Position numbers and translations under genes: made by a program. Shown here piece by piece: positions 54,588-64,000 of a stretch of DNA of 64,000 nt; positions within the stretch are counted from its first letter, which is position 1, and every line of letters starts with the position of its first letter. The notes beneath the pieces are model-generated. The model made no database searches, was not told where the DNA came from, and saw only the letters and a program-made list of their open reading frames with translations. Source of the DNA: Litorivicinus lipolyticus (GTDB taxonomy: Bacteria; Pseudomonadota; Gammaproteobacteria; Pseudomonadales; Litorivicinaceae); the NCBI RefSeq assembly GCF_009650135.1, contig NZ_CP045871.1, forward strand, positions 682,001 to 746,000, in the 5' to 3' direction.

Positions 54588-55997
54588 ATGGCTAAAACGC
54601 TGTATGACAAATTGTGGGATGCCCACGTCGTCACCCAACGCGACGACGGCAGTGCGCTGATTTACATAGACCGCCAGTTGCTGCACGAAGTGACCAGCCC
54701 GCAGGCCTTCGAAGGCTTGAAACTGGCCAATCGCGCGCCGTGGCGTGTCGATGCCAACGTCGCCACGGTCGATCACAACGTGCCGACCAAAAACCAGATC
54801 GCCGGTGTTAGCGCGATCGAAGACCCGACCAGCCGTTTACAAGTCGAGACATTGGAGGCCAACACCGCCGCCGCCGGTATCGTGACCTTTAGCATGAACG
54901 ACCCGCGCCAAGGCATCGTCCACGTCATGGGGCCGGAGCAGGGCGCGACCTTGCCGGGCATGACTGTGGTTTGTGGCGATTCGCACACATCGACCCACGG
55001 CGCCTTCGGGGCGCTGGCCCACGGCATCGGCACCAGCGAAGTTGAGCACGTGCTGGCGACCCAGTGCTTGGTCGCCAAAAAGATGAAAAACATGCTGATT
55101 CGGGTCGACGGCGTGTTGGGCCGCGGCATCACCGCCAAAGACGTGGTGTTGGCGATTATCGCCAAAATCGGCACCGCCGGTGGCACCGGGTATGCGGTGG
55201 AATTTGCCGGCAGCGCGATTGAATCGCTGTCGATCGAAGGCCGCATGACGGTCTGTAATATGGCGATCGAAGCGGGCGCGCGCGCCGGCATGGTCGCGGT
55301 TGACCAGTCCACCATCGACTACTTCAAAGGCCGCCCCTTCAGCCCGACGGGCCAACAATGGGACGCAGCCGTTGACTACTGGCGCACGCTGACGTCGGAT
55401 GCGGACGCGGTGTTTGACGCCGTGGTTGAATTGGACGCTGCCGCGATCGAGCCGCAGGTGAGTTGGGGCACCAGCCCTGAAATGGTGGTCGGGATCAGCG
55501 AATTCGTCCCCAACCCCGACGCCGAAGCCGACCCGATCAAAAAATCCGGCATTGAACGGGCATTGGTCTACATGGGGTTGCACGCCGAGCAGGCGATCAC
55601 GGACATTTATTTAGACCGTGTGTTTATTGGGTCGTGCACCAACAGCCGCATCGAAGACTTGCGTGCGGCGGCTGACGTCGCGCGCGGCAATCAGGTCGCC
55701 GACAGCATCAAGCAAGCCATGGTCGTGCCTGGCTCTGGGCTGGTCAAAGCCCAGGCCGAAGCCGAAGGGCTGGACAAAATCTTTGTCGCCGCCGGTTTCG
55801 AGTGGCGCGACCCGGGCTGCTCGATGTGCCTGGCGATGAACGCGGACAAATTGGGCAGCGGCGAGCACTGCGCCTCGACCTCGAATCGTAACTTTGAAGG
55901 CCGTCAAGGCGCCGGCGGACGCACCCACTTGGTCAGCCCCGCGATGGCCGCCGCCGCGGCGATTGCCGGCCACTTTGTTGACGTACGGGAGTTTTAA
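54588..55997 (+). CDS. leuC: 3-isopropylmalate dehydratase, large subunit
   Basis: 469 residues, aconitase family, with the [4Fe-4S] cysteines at C350 ([11 protein letters not shown]), C411 and C414 ([11 protein letters not shown]) and the substrate region [27 protein letters not shown]. With LeuD it isomerises 2- to 3-isopropylmalate in leucine synthesis. AGGAGA precedes the ATG. It opens leuC-leuD-leuB; leuA is not in this window. Confidence 0.98.
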   Translation: MAKTLYDKLWDAHVVTQRDDGSALIYIDRQLLHEVTSPQAFEGLKLANRAPWRVDANVATVDHNVPTKNQIAGVSAIEDPTSRLQVETLEANTAAAGIVTFSMNDPRQGIVHVMGPEQGATLPGMTVVCGDSHTSTHGAFGALAHGIGTSEVEHVLATQCLVAKKMKNMLIRVDGVLGRGITAKDVVLAIIAKIGTAGGTGYAVEFAGSAIESLSIEGRMTVCNMAIEAGARAGMVAVDQSTIDYFKGRPFSPTGQQWDAAVDYWRTLTSDADAVFDAVVELDAAAIEPQVSWGTSPEMVVGISEFVPNPDAEADPIKKSGIERALVYMGLHAEQAITDIYLDRVFIGSCTNSRIEDLRAAADVARGNQVADSIKQAMVVPGSGLVKAQAEAEGLDKIFVAAGFEWRDPGCSMCLAMNADKLGSGEHCASTSNRNFEGRQGAGGRTHLVSPAMAAAAAIAGHFVDVREF

Positions 55998-55999
55998 GC

Positions 56000-56641
56000 A
56001 TGCAACAGTTTATTAGCCACACCGGGTTGGCCGCGCCGTTGGACAAAGCCAATGTCGACACCGACCAGATCATTCCAAAGCAGTACTTGAAGTCGATTTA
56101 CCGCACCGGGTTCGGCGTCAGCTTGTTTGATGACTGGCGTTACCTGGACGCCGGCGAGCCCGGCATGGATCACTCGACCCGTCGGGTTAACCCGGACTTT
56201 GTGCTGAACCACGCGCGCTACCAAGGCGCCACGGTTTTGCTGGCACGGCAAAACTTTGGCTGCGGTTCCAGCCGTGAACACGCGCCCTGGGCGCTGATGG
56301 AATACGGCTTTCGGGCCGTCATTGCCCCCAGCTTTGCCGACATTTTTTACAACAACAGCTTTAAAAACGGCTTTTTGCCGGTGACCTTGCCGATCGACCA
56401 AGTCGACGCACTGTTTAGCTATGTCGAGGCCAATGACGGCGCCCAGGTCACGGTCGACGTCGAGGCCATGCAAGTGCGCGCCGGCGAGCTGTGCTTTGAT
56501 TTTGAATTGGACGAGTTCCGCCGCGAGTGCCTGTTGAAAGGGTTGGACGAAATCGGCCTGACTTTGGATCACAGCGACGCGATACGCGCCTACGAAACAC
56601 AACGACGCCAGGTAACGCCCTGGATGTTCCCCAGCGAATAA
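56000..56641 (+). CDS. leuD: 3-isopropylmalate dehydratase, small subunit
   Basis: 213 residues with the swivel-domain motifs [37 protein letters not shown] and [10 protein letters not shown]. Partner of LeuC. It starts 2 bp after the leuC stop (ATG at 56000) and ends 9 bp before leuB. Length is close to E. coli LeuD (201), with a slightly longer C-terminus. Confidence 0.98.
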   Translation: MQQFISHTGLAAPLDKANVDTDQIIPKQYLKSIYRTGFGVSLFDDWRYLDAGEPGMDHSTRRVNPDFVLNHARYQGATVLLARQNFGCGSSREHAPWALMEYGFRAVIAPSFADIFYNNSFKNGFLPVTLPIDQVDALFSYVEANDGAQVTVDVEAMQVRAGELCFDFELDEFRRECLLKGLDEIGLTLDHSDAIRAYETQRRQVTPWMFPSE

Positions 56642-56650
56642 GGATTGATC

Positions 56651-57730
56651 ATGAGCCAAGAAGTATTGTTATTGCCCGGTGACGGCATCGGCCCCGAAGT
56701 GACCGCCCAAGCCGCCCGTGTGCTGGATTGGATGATTGATCACGCGGATTTGGATTTGGAATTGAGCGAGGCCCTGGTCGGCGGCGCGGCCATTGAAGCG
56801 ACTGGCGAACCGCTGCCGGATGCCACCTTGAAGGCCGCACGTGAAGCCGACGCCATCTTGCTTGGCGCCGTCGGTGGTCCGCAGTGGGACAGCCTACCGA
56901 TGGCCCAGCGCCCGGAAAAAGGCCTGCTGGGACTGCGCGCGGAATTGGATTTGTTCGCTAATCTGCGCCCGGCGATTTTGTACCCTGAACTGGCCGATGC
57001 CAGTTCGCTAAAAGCTGAAATCGTCGCCGGTTTGGATATTTTGATCGTGCGCGAATTGACCGGCGGCATCTATTTTGGTCAGCCGCGTGGCGTCGAAGAG
57101 CGCAACGGCGTGCGTACCGGTTTCAACACCTACGTCTACAGCGAGCCGGAAATCGAACGCGTCGGCCGGGTTGCATTTGAAACTGCCATGAAGCGCGGTA
57201 AAAAATTGTGCAGTGTCGACAAGGCCAACGTGCTGGAAGTGACCGTGCTGTGGCGCGAAGTGATGACCCGGTTGGCTGCCGAATACCCCGAGGTTGAGTT
57301 GTCGCACATGTACGTCGATAACGCCGCGATGCAGTTAGTGCGCAACCCCAAGCAATTTGACGTCATTGTCACCGGCAATATGTTTGGCGACATTTTGTCG
57401 GACTGTGCGGCGATGCTGACCGGGTCGATCGGCATGCTGCCGTCGGCGTCGTTGGATGTGAACGGCAAGGGCATGTACGAGCCGGTGCACGGCAGCGCCC
57501 CGGATATTGCCGGCACCGATCAGGCAAACCCGCTGGCGACTTTGTTGTCAGTCGCTATGATGTTGCGTCATTCATTGGGTCAAATTGATGCCGCGGATCG
57601 CCTGGAGCGAGCCGTTCAATCGGTATTGGCGGCGGACCACCGGACCGGCGATATTGCCGCCACCGGTGAAACCGTGATTGGCACCCAAGCCATGGGCGAT
57701 GCCGTTATCGCCGCGTTGCAAGCACAGTAA
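56651..57730 (+). CDS. leuB: 3-isopropylmalate dehydrogenase
   Basis: 359 residues: [11 protein letters not shown] at the start, the substrate arginines in [16 protein letters not shown] and [27 protein letters not shown], and the metal-binding D in [20 protein letters not shown]-dependent oxidative decarboxylation gives 2-oxoisocaproate. ATG at 56651 follows AAGGATTG; a TTG two codons upstream is less likely. Followed after 12 bp by asd. Confidence 0.98.
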   Translation: MSQEVLLLPGDGIGPEVTAQAARVLDWMIDHADLDLELSEALVGGAAIEATGEPLPDATLKAAREADAILLGAVGGPQWDSLPMAQRPEKGLLGLRAELDLFANLRPAILYPELADASSLKAEIVAGLDILIVRELTGGIYFGQPRGVEERNGVRTGFNTYVYSEPEIERVGRVAFETAMKRGKKLCSVDKANVLEVTVLWREVMTRLAAEYPEVELSHMYVDNAAMQLVRNPKQFDVIVTGNMFGDILSDCAAMLTGSIGMLPSASLDVNGKGMYEPVHGSAPDIAGTDQANPLATLLSVAMMLRHSLGQIDAADRLERAVQSVLAADHRTGDIAATGETVIGTQAMGDAVIAALQAQ

Positions 57731-57742
57731 GAGGACAAAGAA

Positions 57743-58849
57743 ATGCGAGTAGGATTAGTAGGTTGGCGTGGCATGGTCGGTTCGGTCTTGATGGACCGGA
57801 TGCGCGAGTCGGGCGACTTTAAACGCATTGAAGCGGTTTTCTTCACCACATCGCAGGCCGGCCAAGCGGCCCCTAGTGATTCGGCCGAGCCGAATTTACT
57901 GGACGCCAATGACGTCGCGGCGCTGGCAACAATGGACGTTATCCTGACCTGTCAGGGCGGCGACTACACCAGTGCGATTCACCCGAAGTTGCGCGCCAGT
58001 GGCTGGACGGGTTACTGGATTGACGCGGCCTCGAGCCTGCGAATGAACGACGACAGCATCATCGTGCTGGACCCGGTCAACCTGAGCGTGATCAAAGACG
58101 GTATTGCTAACGGCACGCGCGACCTGATCGGTGGTAACTGCACGGTGTCGTTGATGCTGATGGCGGTTGGTGGCCTGTTCAACGCCGGCATGGTCGACTG
58201 GGTCAGCGCCCAAACTTACCAGGCAGCATCGGGTGGTGGTGCCCGTCACATGCGTGAATTGTTGACCGGCATGGGTTACCTGCGCAGCGTCGTCGCCGAA
58301 GAACTGGATAACCCAGCCAGCGCGATTTTGGACATTGACCGCAAGGTTGCCGAAACCCAGCGCAGTGCCGATTTCCCGGCCGACATGTTTGGTGCGCCGT
58401 TGGCCGGCAGCTTGATCCCGTACATCGATTCGCAGTTGGACAACGGTCAAAGCCGCGAGGAATGGAAAGCCCAAGCCGAGTGCAACAAGATTTTGCGCAC
58501 CGCCTCCATGATTCCGGTCGACGGCACCTGTGTTCGTGTAGGCGCCCTGCGTTGCCACTCCCAGGCGCTGCTGATCAAACTGAATGCCGACGTGCCGATG
58601 GACGAGATCAACCAGATCCTGGCCGACTCGAACCCGTGGGTCGACGTGGTGCCGAACGACAAAGAAACAACGATGCAGCGGCTGACGCCGGTGCGCGCAA
58701 CGGGCACGCTGGATATCCCGGTCGGCCGTTTGCGTAAAACCAATATGGGCGGTGAGTATCTGAATGCCTTTACCGTCGGTGACCAGCTGCTGTGGGGTGC
58801 GGCTGAGCCGCTGCGCCGTGCACTGAATATCGTGTTGGACGCGCAATGA
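57743..58849 (+). CDS. asd: Aspartate-semialdehyde dehydrogenase
   Basis: 368 residues, same length class as E. coli Asd (367). N-terminal NADP motif [18 protein letters not shown], catalytic Cys133 in [11 protein letters not shown], and substrate residues around [25 protein letters not shown]. It makes aspartate semialdehyde for lysine/DAP, threonine and methionine. RBS AAGAGGACAAAG. Its stop overlaps the start of the usg-like gene (ATGA). Confidence 0.98.
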   Translation: MRVGLVGWRGMVGSVLMDRMRESGDFKRIEAVFFTTSQAGQAAPSDSAEPNLLDANDVAALATMDVILTCQGGDYTSAIHPKLRASGWTGYWIDAASSLRMNDDSIIVLDPVNLSVIKDGIANGTRDLIGGNCTVSLMLMAVGGLFNAGMVDWVSAQTYQAASGGGARHMRELLTGMGYLRSVVAEELDNPASAILDIDRKVAETQRSADFPADMFGAPLAGSLIPYIDSQLDNGQSREEWKAQAECNKILRTASMIPVDGTCVRVGALRCHSQALLIKLNADVPMDEINQILADSNPWVDVVPNDKETTMQRLTPVRATGTLDIPVGRLRKTNMGGEYLNAFTVGDQLLWGAAEPLRRALNIVLDAQ

Positions 58850-59694
58850 AGGTTGCGATTTTAGGCCGCGGCGTTGCCGGCGGCGCACTGGTGGCGGCAT
58901 TGTCCGACGCCGGTTACGAGCTTGACGTGTTTGCCACGGCGGCCAGCGACGGTGAAGCCGTCAGCGCCGGTCGCGGCGAATACAGTGTCAAAGACATTGC
59001 CGCTTTCCAGCCGGGTCAGTACACCTGGGTGATCAATGCGATGCCGGCGGGCGTGGTGGTTGAAGCGCCGGCCAATGGCGTGCTGTTGGATTTATCCGGC
59101 CAGGCCGGAACGCGCTGGTGGAACGACGAGACCCCGGCACCGGGCGAGGTCGTGCGGCTGTTGCCGCCGGCGCAAATGGTCGCGTTGCGGGTACTGCAGG
59201 CATTGGGTACCGAGCGCATTTTGTCGGCCGATTTAACCGCGTTATCGCCGGTCAGTCGATTGGGCAAGTCCGGCGTTGAACGCCTGGCTAAGGAAACCGC
59301 GAAAATGCTGAATGGGCAGGGCAAGGACGAGGGCGACATTGCCTTTGATTTGTCGGTCCAGGGCGGCACGGCGGACGGTATTGCCGAGCTGAGTGGGCTG
59401 ATGCCGTATCAGCTGAGTTGGGGCGATATTGTCGTGCCGACCTTCCATGGCATGGCGCTGCGTGTGACGGCGTTGGGAAATCAGAACTGGGGTGACGACG
59501 CGGCCGAGCGTTTAGCTTCAGTTGGGTTTAGCGTGGTCGATGACCTAAGTCTAAATACCATCCAGCAGGCGTCCGAGACCAAACAGGTCACGGGCATCGT
59601 GACCCAAGGGCCGCGTGTTAGTCTGACGGTTGGATTCGACGCGATCGCTCAGCTGAACCAGACCGTTCTGGAACTGCTGGATAGACCGCTGTAA
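58846..59694 (+). CDS. usg: USG-1-like Asd-family pseudoenzyme
   Basis: 282 residues, related to aspartate-semialdehyde dehydrogenase but shorter. The N-terminal dinucleotide fold begins [17 protein letters not shown], and the position of the catalytic GNC is taken by [17 protein letters not shown], with no Cys. USG-1 proteins are common next to asd in Pseudomonas-like genomes and have no proven activity. The start overlaps the asd stop by four bases, so the two are coupled. Confidence 0.85.
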   Translation: MKVAILGRGVAGGALVAALSDAGYELDVFATAASDGEAVSAGRGEYSVKDIAAFQPGQYTWVINAMPAGVVVEAPANGVLLDLSGQAGTRWWNDETPAPGEVVRLLPPAQMVALRVLQALGTERILSADLTALSPVSRLGKSGVERLAKETAKMLNGQGKDEGDIAFDLSVQGGTADGIAELSGLMPYQLSWGDIVVPTFHGMALRVTALGNQNWGDDAAERLASVGFSVVDDLSLNTIQQASETKQVTGIVTQGPRVSLTVGFDAIAQLNQTVLELLDRPL

Positions 59695-59722
59695 CGTCAT
59701 TCCCTGTTGTAAAGGACCGACC

Positions 59723-61918
59723 ATGCGATTTCTTGCCAGTCTATTGGTTGCCGTTGTCGGCAGCGCCAACGCTATTGAACTGGGACCCATTCAGGTGGTG
59801 TCCCAGCCCGGCGAACCCTTTCGTGCCCAAGTCTCGGTCACTGACCTGGGCGGCGTGTCGCTGGACGAGCTGTTGCCAGGGCTGGCCAGTCAGCCGGATT
59901 TCGAGCGTTTGGGCGTTCCACGCTTGGGCGTACTGTCGAACCTGGCGTTCGAACTCGAACCCGGCAACGGCGTCGCACAGGTCCGCATATCGACCGAACA
60001 GCCGATCCAAGAACCCGCGATTGAATTCCTGCTAGAACTGTATTCGCCCAATGGGCGGGTGCTGAAAGGCTATTCGGTATTGTTCGAACCGCCGCGGACG
60101 AGTGCGCCGGCGCCAACCGGCCCCGTGGATATTGAGCTGTCCGAGACCGTGATCGAGGTCGGCGGGCGCACCTTGTGGCGCGTGGCCAATGATATTTTGC
60201 CGAACGGCGTGACCGTCGATCAGGCCATGTTGGGCCTGCTGCGAGCCAACCCCACCGCCTTTGAACGCGGCAATATCAATGGATTGGATCCGGCCGCGCA
60301 GTTGCGCTTGCCGACCACCGCCGGTTATTTGCAGCTGCCTGCGGCCTCGGCGGATTCGATTGTAGAGTCCCAGCACGCCCTGTGGGTCCAGCCCAACTCG
60401 GTGACCCCGCCTGTTTTGGCGAATTTGCCGACGGCGTCGGAGCCGTCTGCGCCGCCGCAAGCGCCGGTCGCCCGGGAGCCCTCAGCCGCGAGCACCGTGG
60501 CGCCGGACAATCGTGACTTCAGCGACCCGACCATTACCTTGCGCCGCAGCGAATATGACCGATTGGAGCGCCAGGTTACCGAATCGCGAGAGGCCTTGGT
60601 CGATGTCGAGGTCGTGCGCGATGACTACCGCGAGCAGCTGTCGACACTGCAGGCCGAGCTGGATCGCACCCGCCAAACCCGCGATCGCCTAGCCAAAGAG
60701 TTGGCGACTGCGCTGGGCGAAATTGAAATCGCTGAAGCCGGCATGCTGGACATCGAGCGCCAAATGAGTGCTCAAACTTTTGAGCTGCGCGAAGCGCGCA
60801 TGGCACTGGATGCGCTGGTGTTGGCGGCGGCCTCGGCGGCCGAGCCGGTGGTGATGGCGGCTGACAGTGAGCCGGGCCAGACCGAGATGCCGGCCGAGCC
60901 GCAAGGTCCCTTGGCGTTGCTGCTGAACGCCTGGGTTGCCTGGGGTGTGGCGGGGTTCTTTTTCTTGACCACGGTAATTGCGTGGCTGTTGGGACGTCGC
61001 ACGCGTAAACCGACCGCCGCCGAGGCGTTGGCGGCGCTTGAAGCGAGTGAGACCGCGTCGACGGAGGCAGTCGCCGAGGCCGAGCCGCCGATTGATATGA
61101 ATGAGGTCGACAACATGTTGGCGTCGGCGATTAATGGGCCGTCTGAACCCGAGCCGGCGCCCGAGTCTGAGCCTGAGCCTGAAGTTGAGCCTGAAGCTGA
61201 ACCCGAGGTTGAGCCTGAGCCTGAGGTTGAGCCTGAGGTTGAGCCTGAGGTTGAGCCTGAGGTTGAGCCTGAGATTGAGCCTGAGATTGAGCCTGACGCG
61301 GAGTTGGACGTGGAGATGTCCGACGACGAATTCACCGCCGCATTGGCCGAAGAGTTGGGCGAGAACCAGCCCGATCCTCGGGCGTCGGTGGACGAAAACG
61401 TCGGTGCGGTGTTGGCCGACGATGCCGTGTTGGCGTCGCAAGAAGTCAACCCGCCGGTCATTGATGAACTCGACGCGGCGATTGAAGCCTCGGTCGAGGA
61501 TGCCTTTGATGCAGAATTAGCGTCCGCCATGGGTGTGGTGCCAGAGCCGGAAGCCGAGCCGGAAGCCGAGCCGGAAGCCGAGCCGGAAGTAGAGCCGGAA
61601 GTAGAGCCGGAAGTAGAGCCGGAAGTAGAGCCGGAAGTAGAGCCGGAAGTAGAGCCGGAAGTAGAGCCGGAAGTAGAGCCGGAAGTAGAGCCGGAAGTAG
61701 AGCCGGAACTCAACGATGGTTTGGACTACCTGTCGCCGCCGGACGAGGGTGGTAAGTACGCTGCGCGTTTGGACCTGATTTCAACCTACATCGAAATGAA
61801 CCTGCATGACGAGGCGGACGAGCTGCTGGTCGAGGTCGAAGCCAGCGGTAATGCTACGGCGATGGAGCGCGCACAGGTGCTGCGCAGCAAGTTAAATGAG
61901 GCGTTGCGCGACCAATAA
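59723..61918 (+). CDS. fimV: Motility hub protein FimV
   Basis: 731 residues: signal peptide (cleavage after SANA, residue 17), FimV N-terminal domain ([20 protein letters not shown]), a LysM-like peptidoglycan-binding segment near 145-200 ([20 protein letters not shown]), coiled coil about 272-370, membrane helix about 397-420, a highly acidic cytoplasmic region with Glu-Pro repeats at about 475-528 and 608-663, and the conserved C-terminal TPR-like domain (664-731, [27 protein letters not shown]). FimV organises type IV pili and polar c-di-GMP/cAMP signalling. RBS AAAGGA. Its TAA shares a base with the truA ATG. Confidence 0.95.
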   Translation: MRFLASLLVAVVGSANAIELGPIQVVSQPGEPFRAQVSVTDLGGVSLDELLPGLASQPDFERLGVPRLGVLSNLAFELEPGNGVAQVRISTEQPIQEPAIEFLLELYSPNGRVLKGYSVLFEPPRTSAPAPTGPVDIELSETVIEVGGRTLWRVANDILPNGVTVDQAMLGLLRANPTAFERGNINGLDPAAQLRLPTTAGYLQLPAASADSIVESQHALWVQPNSVTPPVLANLPTASEPSAPPQAPVAREPSAASTVAPDNRDFSDPTITLRRSEYDRLERQVTESREALVDVEVVRDDYREQLSTLQAELDRTRQTRDRLAKELATALGEIEIAEAGMLDIERQMSAQTFELREARMALDALVLAAASAAEPVVMAADSEPGQTEMPAEPQGPLALLLNAWVAWGVAGFFFLTTVIAWLLGRRTRKPTAAEALAALEASETASTEAVAEAEPPIDMNEVDNMLASAINGPSEPEPAPESEPEPEVEPEAEPEVEPEPEVEPEVEPEVEPEVEPEIEPEIEPDAELDVEMSDDEFTAALAEELGENQPDPRASVDENVGAVLADDAVLASQEVNPPVIDELDAAIEASVEDAFDAELASAMGVVPEPEAEPEAEPEAEPEVEPEVEPEVEPEVEPEVEPEVEPEVEPEVEPEVEPEVEPELNDGLDYLSPPDEGGKYAARLDLISTYIEMNLHDEADELLVEVEASGNATAMERAQVLRSKLNEALRDQ
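61544..61711 (+). repeat. 12-bp tandem repeat tract in fimV
   Basis: Fourteen consecutive 12-bp units: three GAGCCGGAAGCC, ten perfect GAGCCGGAAGTA (61580-61699), then GAGCCGGAACTC. They encode Glu-Pro-Glu-Ala three times, Glu-Pro-Glu-Val ten times and Glu-Pro-Glu-Leu. A less regular tract with unit GAGCCTGAGGTT lies at about 61150-61300 in the same gene. Unit length is a multiple of three, so gain or loss keeps the frame. Confidence 0.95.
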
Positions 61919-62745
61919 TGACCAGATGGGCAGCCTGCATCGAGTACCAGGGTAGTAATTACTACGGCTGGCAAACGCAAGAAATCGAAGGTAAGTCGGT
62001 CCAGCCATGGGTCGAGCGTGCGCTCAGTAAAATCGCCGACCGCCCGATCGAGGTGGTGTGTGCTGGGCGCACGGATACCGGAGTACATGCGACCGTCCAG
62101 GTCGTCCATTTTGACACCGACGTCGAGCGTCCGGCGCGGGCTTGGGCGTTGGGTGGCAACACCCATTTGCCCGATGACATCAGCTTCATCTGGGCGGTAC
62201 CGGTTGCGGATGACTTCAGTGCCCGTTTCAGTGCGCGCTGGCGCCGCTATCACTATGTGTTTCAAAACAGCACGACTCGGCCGGCGATTGCCAGCCAGCA
62301 CCTAACCCACGTTCATAATCGGCTCGACCTGTCGGCGATGGCACGCGCGGCACGTGTGCTCGAGGGGGTGCATGACTTTACGTCGTTGCGTTCGAGCGCA
62401 TGCCAAGCCCCGAATCCAGTTCGCGACATGCACTTTGTGCGCCTGTATCAGCTGGGATCGCTGATTGTGATTGATGTTCAGGCCAACGCCTTCCTGCACC
62501 ACATGGTGCGCAACATCGCTGGCAGCTTGCTGGCAGTGGGGAAGGGCGATCGCACAGTGGAGTGGCTGGGCGATGTTTTGCAGGCCAAAGATCGGGCCCT
62601 GGCCGGGGTCACCGCGGCGGCCAACGGCTTGCACTTGGTCGGGGTCGGATACGAGCCCAGCGTGGTATTGCCCGAAACCCTCAGATTTCCGCCGCTGAGT
62701 GTTGGAATTGTTCGCCCCGAGAACCGAGTTTGGCCTGCTTTTTAG
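61918..62745 (+). CDS. truA: tRNA pseudouridine(38-40) synthase TruA
   Basis: 275 residues with the catalytic Asp in CAGRTDTGVHATVQVVHF, N-terminal IEYQGSNYYGWQTQ and the C-terminal NAFLHHMVRNIAGSLLAVG. Makes pseudouridine in the anticodon arm. ATG shares a base with the fimV stop (TAATG). Order fimV-truA-trpF is the Pseudomonas one. Confidence 0.98.
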   Translation: MTRWAACIEYQGSNYYGWQTQEIEGKSVQPWVERALSKIADRPIEVVCAGRTDTGVHATVQVVHFDTDVERPARAWALGGNTHLPDDISFIWAVPVADDFSARFSARWRRYHYVFQNSTTRPAIASQHLTHVHNRLDLSAMARAARVLEGVHDFTSLRSSACQAPNPVRDMHFVRLYQLGSLIVIDVQANAFLHHMVRNIAGSLLAVGKGDRTVEWLGDVLQAKDRALAGVTAAANGLHLVGVGYEPSVVLPETLRFPPLSVGIVRPENRVWPAF

Positions 62746-62788
62746 CCGGCGTTTCCGTTATCATCTCGGTTTTGGCGTGGAAGCGGTG

Positions 62789-63421
62789 ATGGTCCGGGTT
62801 AAAGTCTGCGGTATTACACAGCCACACCAGGTCGATCCCCTGGTGGACGCCGGTGTTGACGCCTTGGGGCTGGTATTTTATCCGCCCAGCCCGCGCGCGG
62901 TTACGCCCGATCAGGCCGTCCAGATCCAGCGCGCCGTCGGCCCCTATGTGTCGACCATCGGGTTGTTTGTGAATACACCGATTGACGAGGTCAACGCGAT
63001 TGCCGATGCGGTCGGATTGGACTGGATCCAGTTCCACGGCAGCGAAACCGTTGCCCAGTGCATGGGCGCGAATCGGCCTTGGTACAAGGCCTTGCGTGTG
63101 CGCGCGGGTGATGACGTTGACGCCATCACCCGGCCGTGGCGTGCCGTCAGCAATGGCGTGTTACTGGATGCCTTTGTTAAAGGCGTGCCCGGTGGCACCG
63201 GCACCCGGTTTAACTGGGACCAGGTCCCCAGCACCCGCGACTGGAAATTGATTTTGGCTGGCGGTTTAGACGTCAGTAACGTGCGCGCAGCGATCGCGCA
63301 AACACAACCCTACGCAGTGGACGTAAGCGGGGGTGTGGAATCCGCGCCTGGCATCAAGGACATCCAAAAGGTCCAGGCATTTATGCAAGAGGTACGTAAT
63401 GACCAGCATCCTAACTCCTGA
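62789..63421 (+). CDS. trpF: Phosphoribosylanthranilate isomerase
   Basis: 210 residues, stand-alone Trp[13 protein letters not shown] with the catalytic Cys, [19 protein letters not shown], the second catalytic Asp in [10 protein letters not shown], and C-terminal [10 protein letters not shown]...[16 protein letters not shown]. Converts PRA to CdRP in tryptophan synthesis. The ATG at 62789 after GGAAGCG gives the family N-terminus; an upstream in-frame ATG would overlap truA. Its 3' end overlaps trpB by 23 bp. Confidence 0.97.
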   Translation: MVRVKVCGITQPHQVDPLVDAGVDALGLVFYPPSPRAVTPDQAVQIQRAVGPYVSTIGLFVNTPIDEVNAIADAVGLDWIQFHGSETVAQCMGANRPWYKALRVRAGDDVDAITRPWRAVSNGVLLDAFVKGVPGGTGTRFNWDQVPSTRDWKLILAGGLDVSNVRAAIAQTQPYAVDVSGGVESAPGIKDIQKVQAFMQEVRNDQHPNS

Positions 63422-64000
63422 ACAGGCACAAGCACTCAGTGCATTGCCAGACGCCGATGGCCACTTTGGGCCCTATGGCGGTCGCTTTGTTTCTGAAACG
63501 CTGACCCATGCCCTCGACGGTTTGACAGCGGACTATGCCCGGCTGAAAAACGAGCCGTCGTTTCAGGCTGAAATCGACAAGGACCTGCAAGATTTTGTTG
63601 GCCGTCCCAGCCCGCTGTACCACGCCGAGCGCTGGTCAGCCGAAATCGGTGGCGCCCAAATTTGGTTCAAGCGCGAAGATCTGAACCACACGGGCGCGCA
63701 CAAGATCAACAACACCATCGGCCAGGCCCTGCTGGCCAAGTATTCGGGCAAGCCGCGTGTCATCGCCGAAACCGGCGCCGGACAGCATGGTGTTGCCACG
63801 GCCACCGTGTGCGCGCGCTTGGGACTGGAATGCGTCGTCTACATGGGGGCCAAAGACGTCAAGCGTCAGGCCTTGAACGTGTACCGCATGAAATTGCTGG
63901 GTGCCACCGTGGTGCCGGTCGAAAGCGGCACCAAAACACTCAAAGACGCCCTCAACGAAGCCATGCGCGACTGGGTGGCCAACGTCGACAACACCTTTTA
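63399..64000 (+). CDS. trpB: Tryptophan synthase beta subunit, 5' part (runs off the right edge)
   Basis: The first 200 codons are present: [21 protein letters not shown], then [22 protein letters not shown] with PLP lysine K102, and [28 protein letters not shown]. TrpB joins indole and serine to make tryptophan and pairs with TrpA, expected just beyond the edge. The ATG at 63399 lies inside the end of trpF (23-bp overlap) behind AAGAGG. The N-terminus is about 15 residues longer than enteric TrpB (Lys87), as in Pseudomonas-like enzymes. Confidence 0.97.
   Translation, partial: MTSILTPEQAQALSALPDADGHFGPYGGRFVSETLTHALDGLTADYARLKNEPSFQAEIDKDLQDFVGRPSPLYHAERWSAEIGGAQIWFKREDLNHTGAHKINNTIGQALLAKYSGKPRVIAETGAGQHGVATATVCARLGLECVVYMGAKDVKRQALNVYRMKLLGATVVPVESGTKTLKDALNEAMRDWVANVDNTF

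Noticed and set aside
57896..58900. Leftward frame of 334 codons
   Set aside because: Shadow of asd; no recognisable domain and opposite to an operon.
61544..61711. CRISPR-like periodic repeat
   Set aside because: Units are contiguous 12-mers without spacers and lie in frame inside fimV.
60772..61713. Leftward frame of 313 codons rich in Gly-Ser-Thr repeats, resembling a silk- or adhesin-like protein
   Set aside because: It is the complement of the fimV Glu-Pro repeat tracts; fimV has the signal peptide, domains and operon context.

Overview
The window reads as chromosomal DNA of a GC-rich gammaproteobacterium, with gene orders typical of the Pseudomonas/Oceanospirillales side of the class: pepA-holC-valS divergent from lptFG, queA-tgt-yajC-secDF, the suhB/trmJ-cysE-iscS-iscA-ndk-rlmN-pilW-rodZ-ispG-hisS-yfgM-bamB-der series, smrB/prmB-aroC, and leuCDB-asd-usg-fimV-truA-trpF-trpB. 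No phage, insertion sequence, CRISPR array or rRNA operon was seen. The species cannot be named from the sequence alone.

Left part (1-18,900) is the most accessory. It holds a truncated receiver-like gene, tRNA-Gly(TCC), a LysE-type exporter, an unknown lipoprotein, a P-loop kinase coupled to an AlkB-type dioxygenase, a membrane LytTR protein divergent from a receiver/degenerate-GGDEF protein plus a second possible GGDEF relic, a glutathione transferase/thioesterase pair, a decayed glyoxalase-family (VOC) fragment, galM with an MFS transporter, a YgiQ radical-SAM protein, and nrdAB with tandem NrdR boxes and a DnaA box. An HDOD protein, a membrane protein with a degenerate GGDEF domain, and a cold-shock protein follow.

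Middle part (18,900-41,600) is mostly core machinery: valS/holC/pepA, LPS export lptFG, tRNA-Leu(CAA) with an unusually long palindromic terminator and an inverted relic of its own 3' end, an intact diguanylate cyclase, queuosine genes queA-tgt, the Sec accessory operon, and a porin with a structured leader. The suhB-trmJ-cysE-isc block that follows is modified. The SuhB homologue has lost its catalytic metal-site motifs. A small excisionase-like HTH module sits between suhB and trmJ. The isc operon is cut down to iscS and iscA, and IscS lacks the usual C-terminal tail. A lone HipB-type antitoxin with a 23-codon hipA-like stub occupies the place where iscR normally lies.

Right part (41,600-64,000) is a dense, largely co-oriented run of conserved genes with many ATGA/TAATG overlaps. 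It covers RNA modification (rlmN, truA), type IV pilus (pilW, fimV), cell shape (rodZ), isoprenoids (ispG), outer-membrane assembly (bamB), ribosome biogenesis (der), aromatic, leucine, lysine/threonine and tryptophan biosynthesis (aroC, leuCDB, asd, trpF, trpB), with a LysR regulator divergent from leuC. FimV carries ten perfect 12-bp repeats encoding Glu-Pro-Glu-Val units. The strongest candidates for new biology are the pseudoenzyme SuhB, the scaffold-less isc locus with its hipB relic, the set of GGDEF-like pseudoenzymes around one intact cyclase, and a recurrent TAWACTGCGCGCC element before several housekeeping genes.
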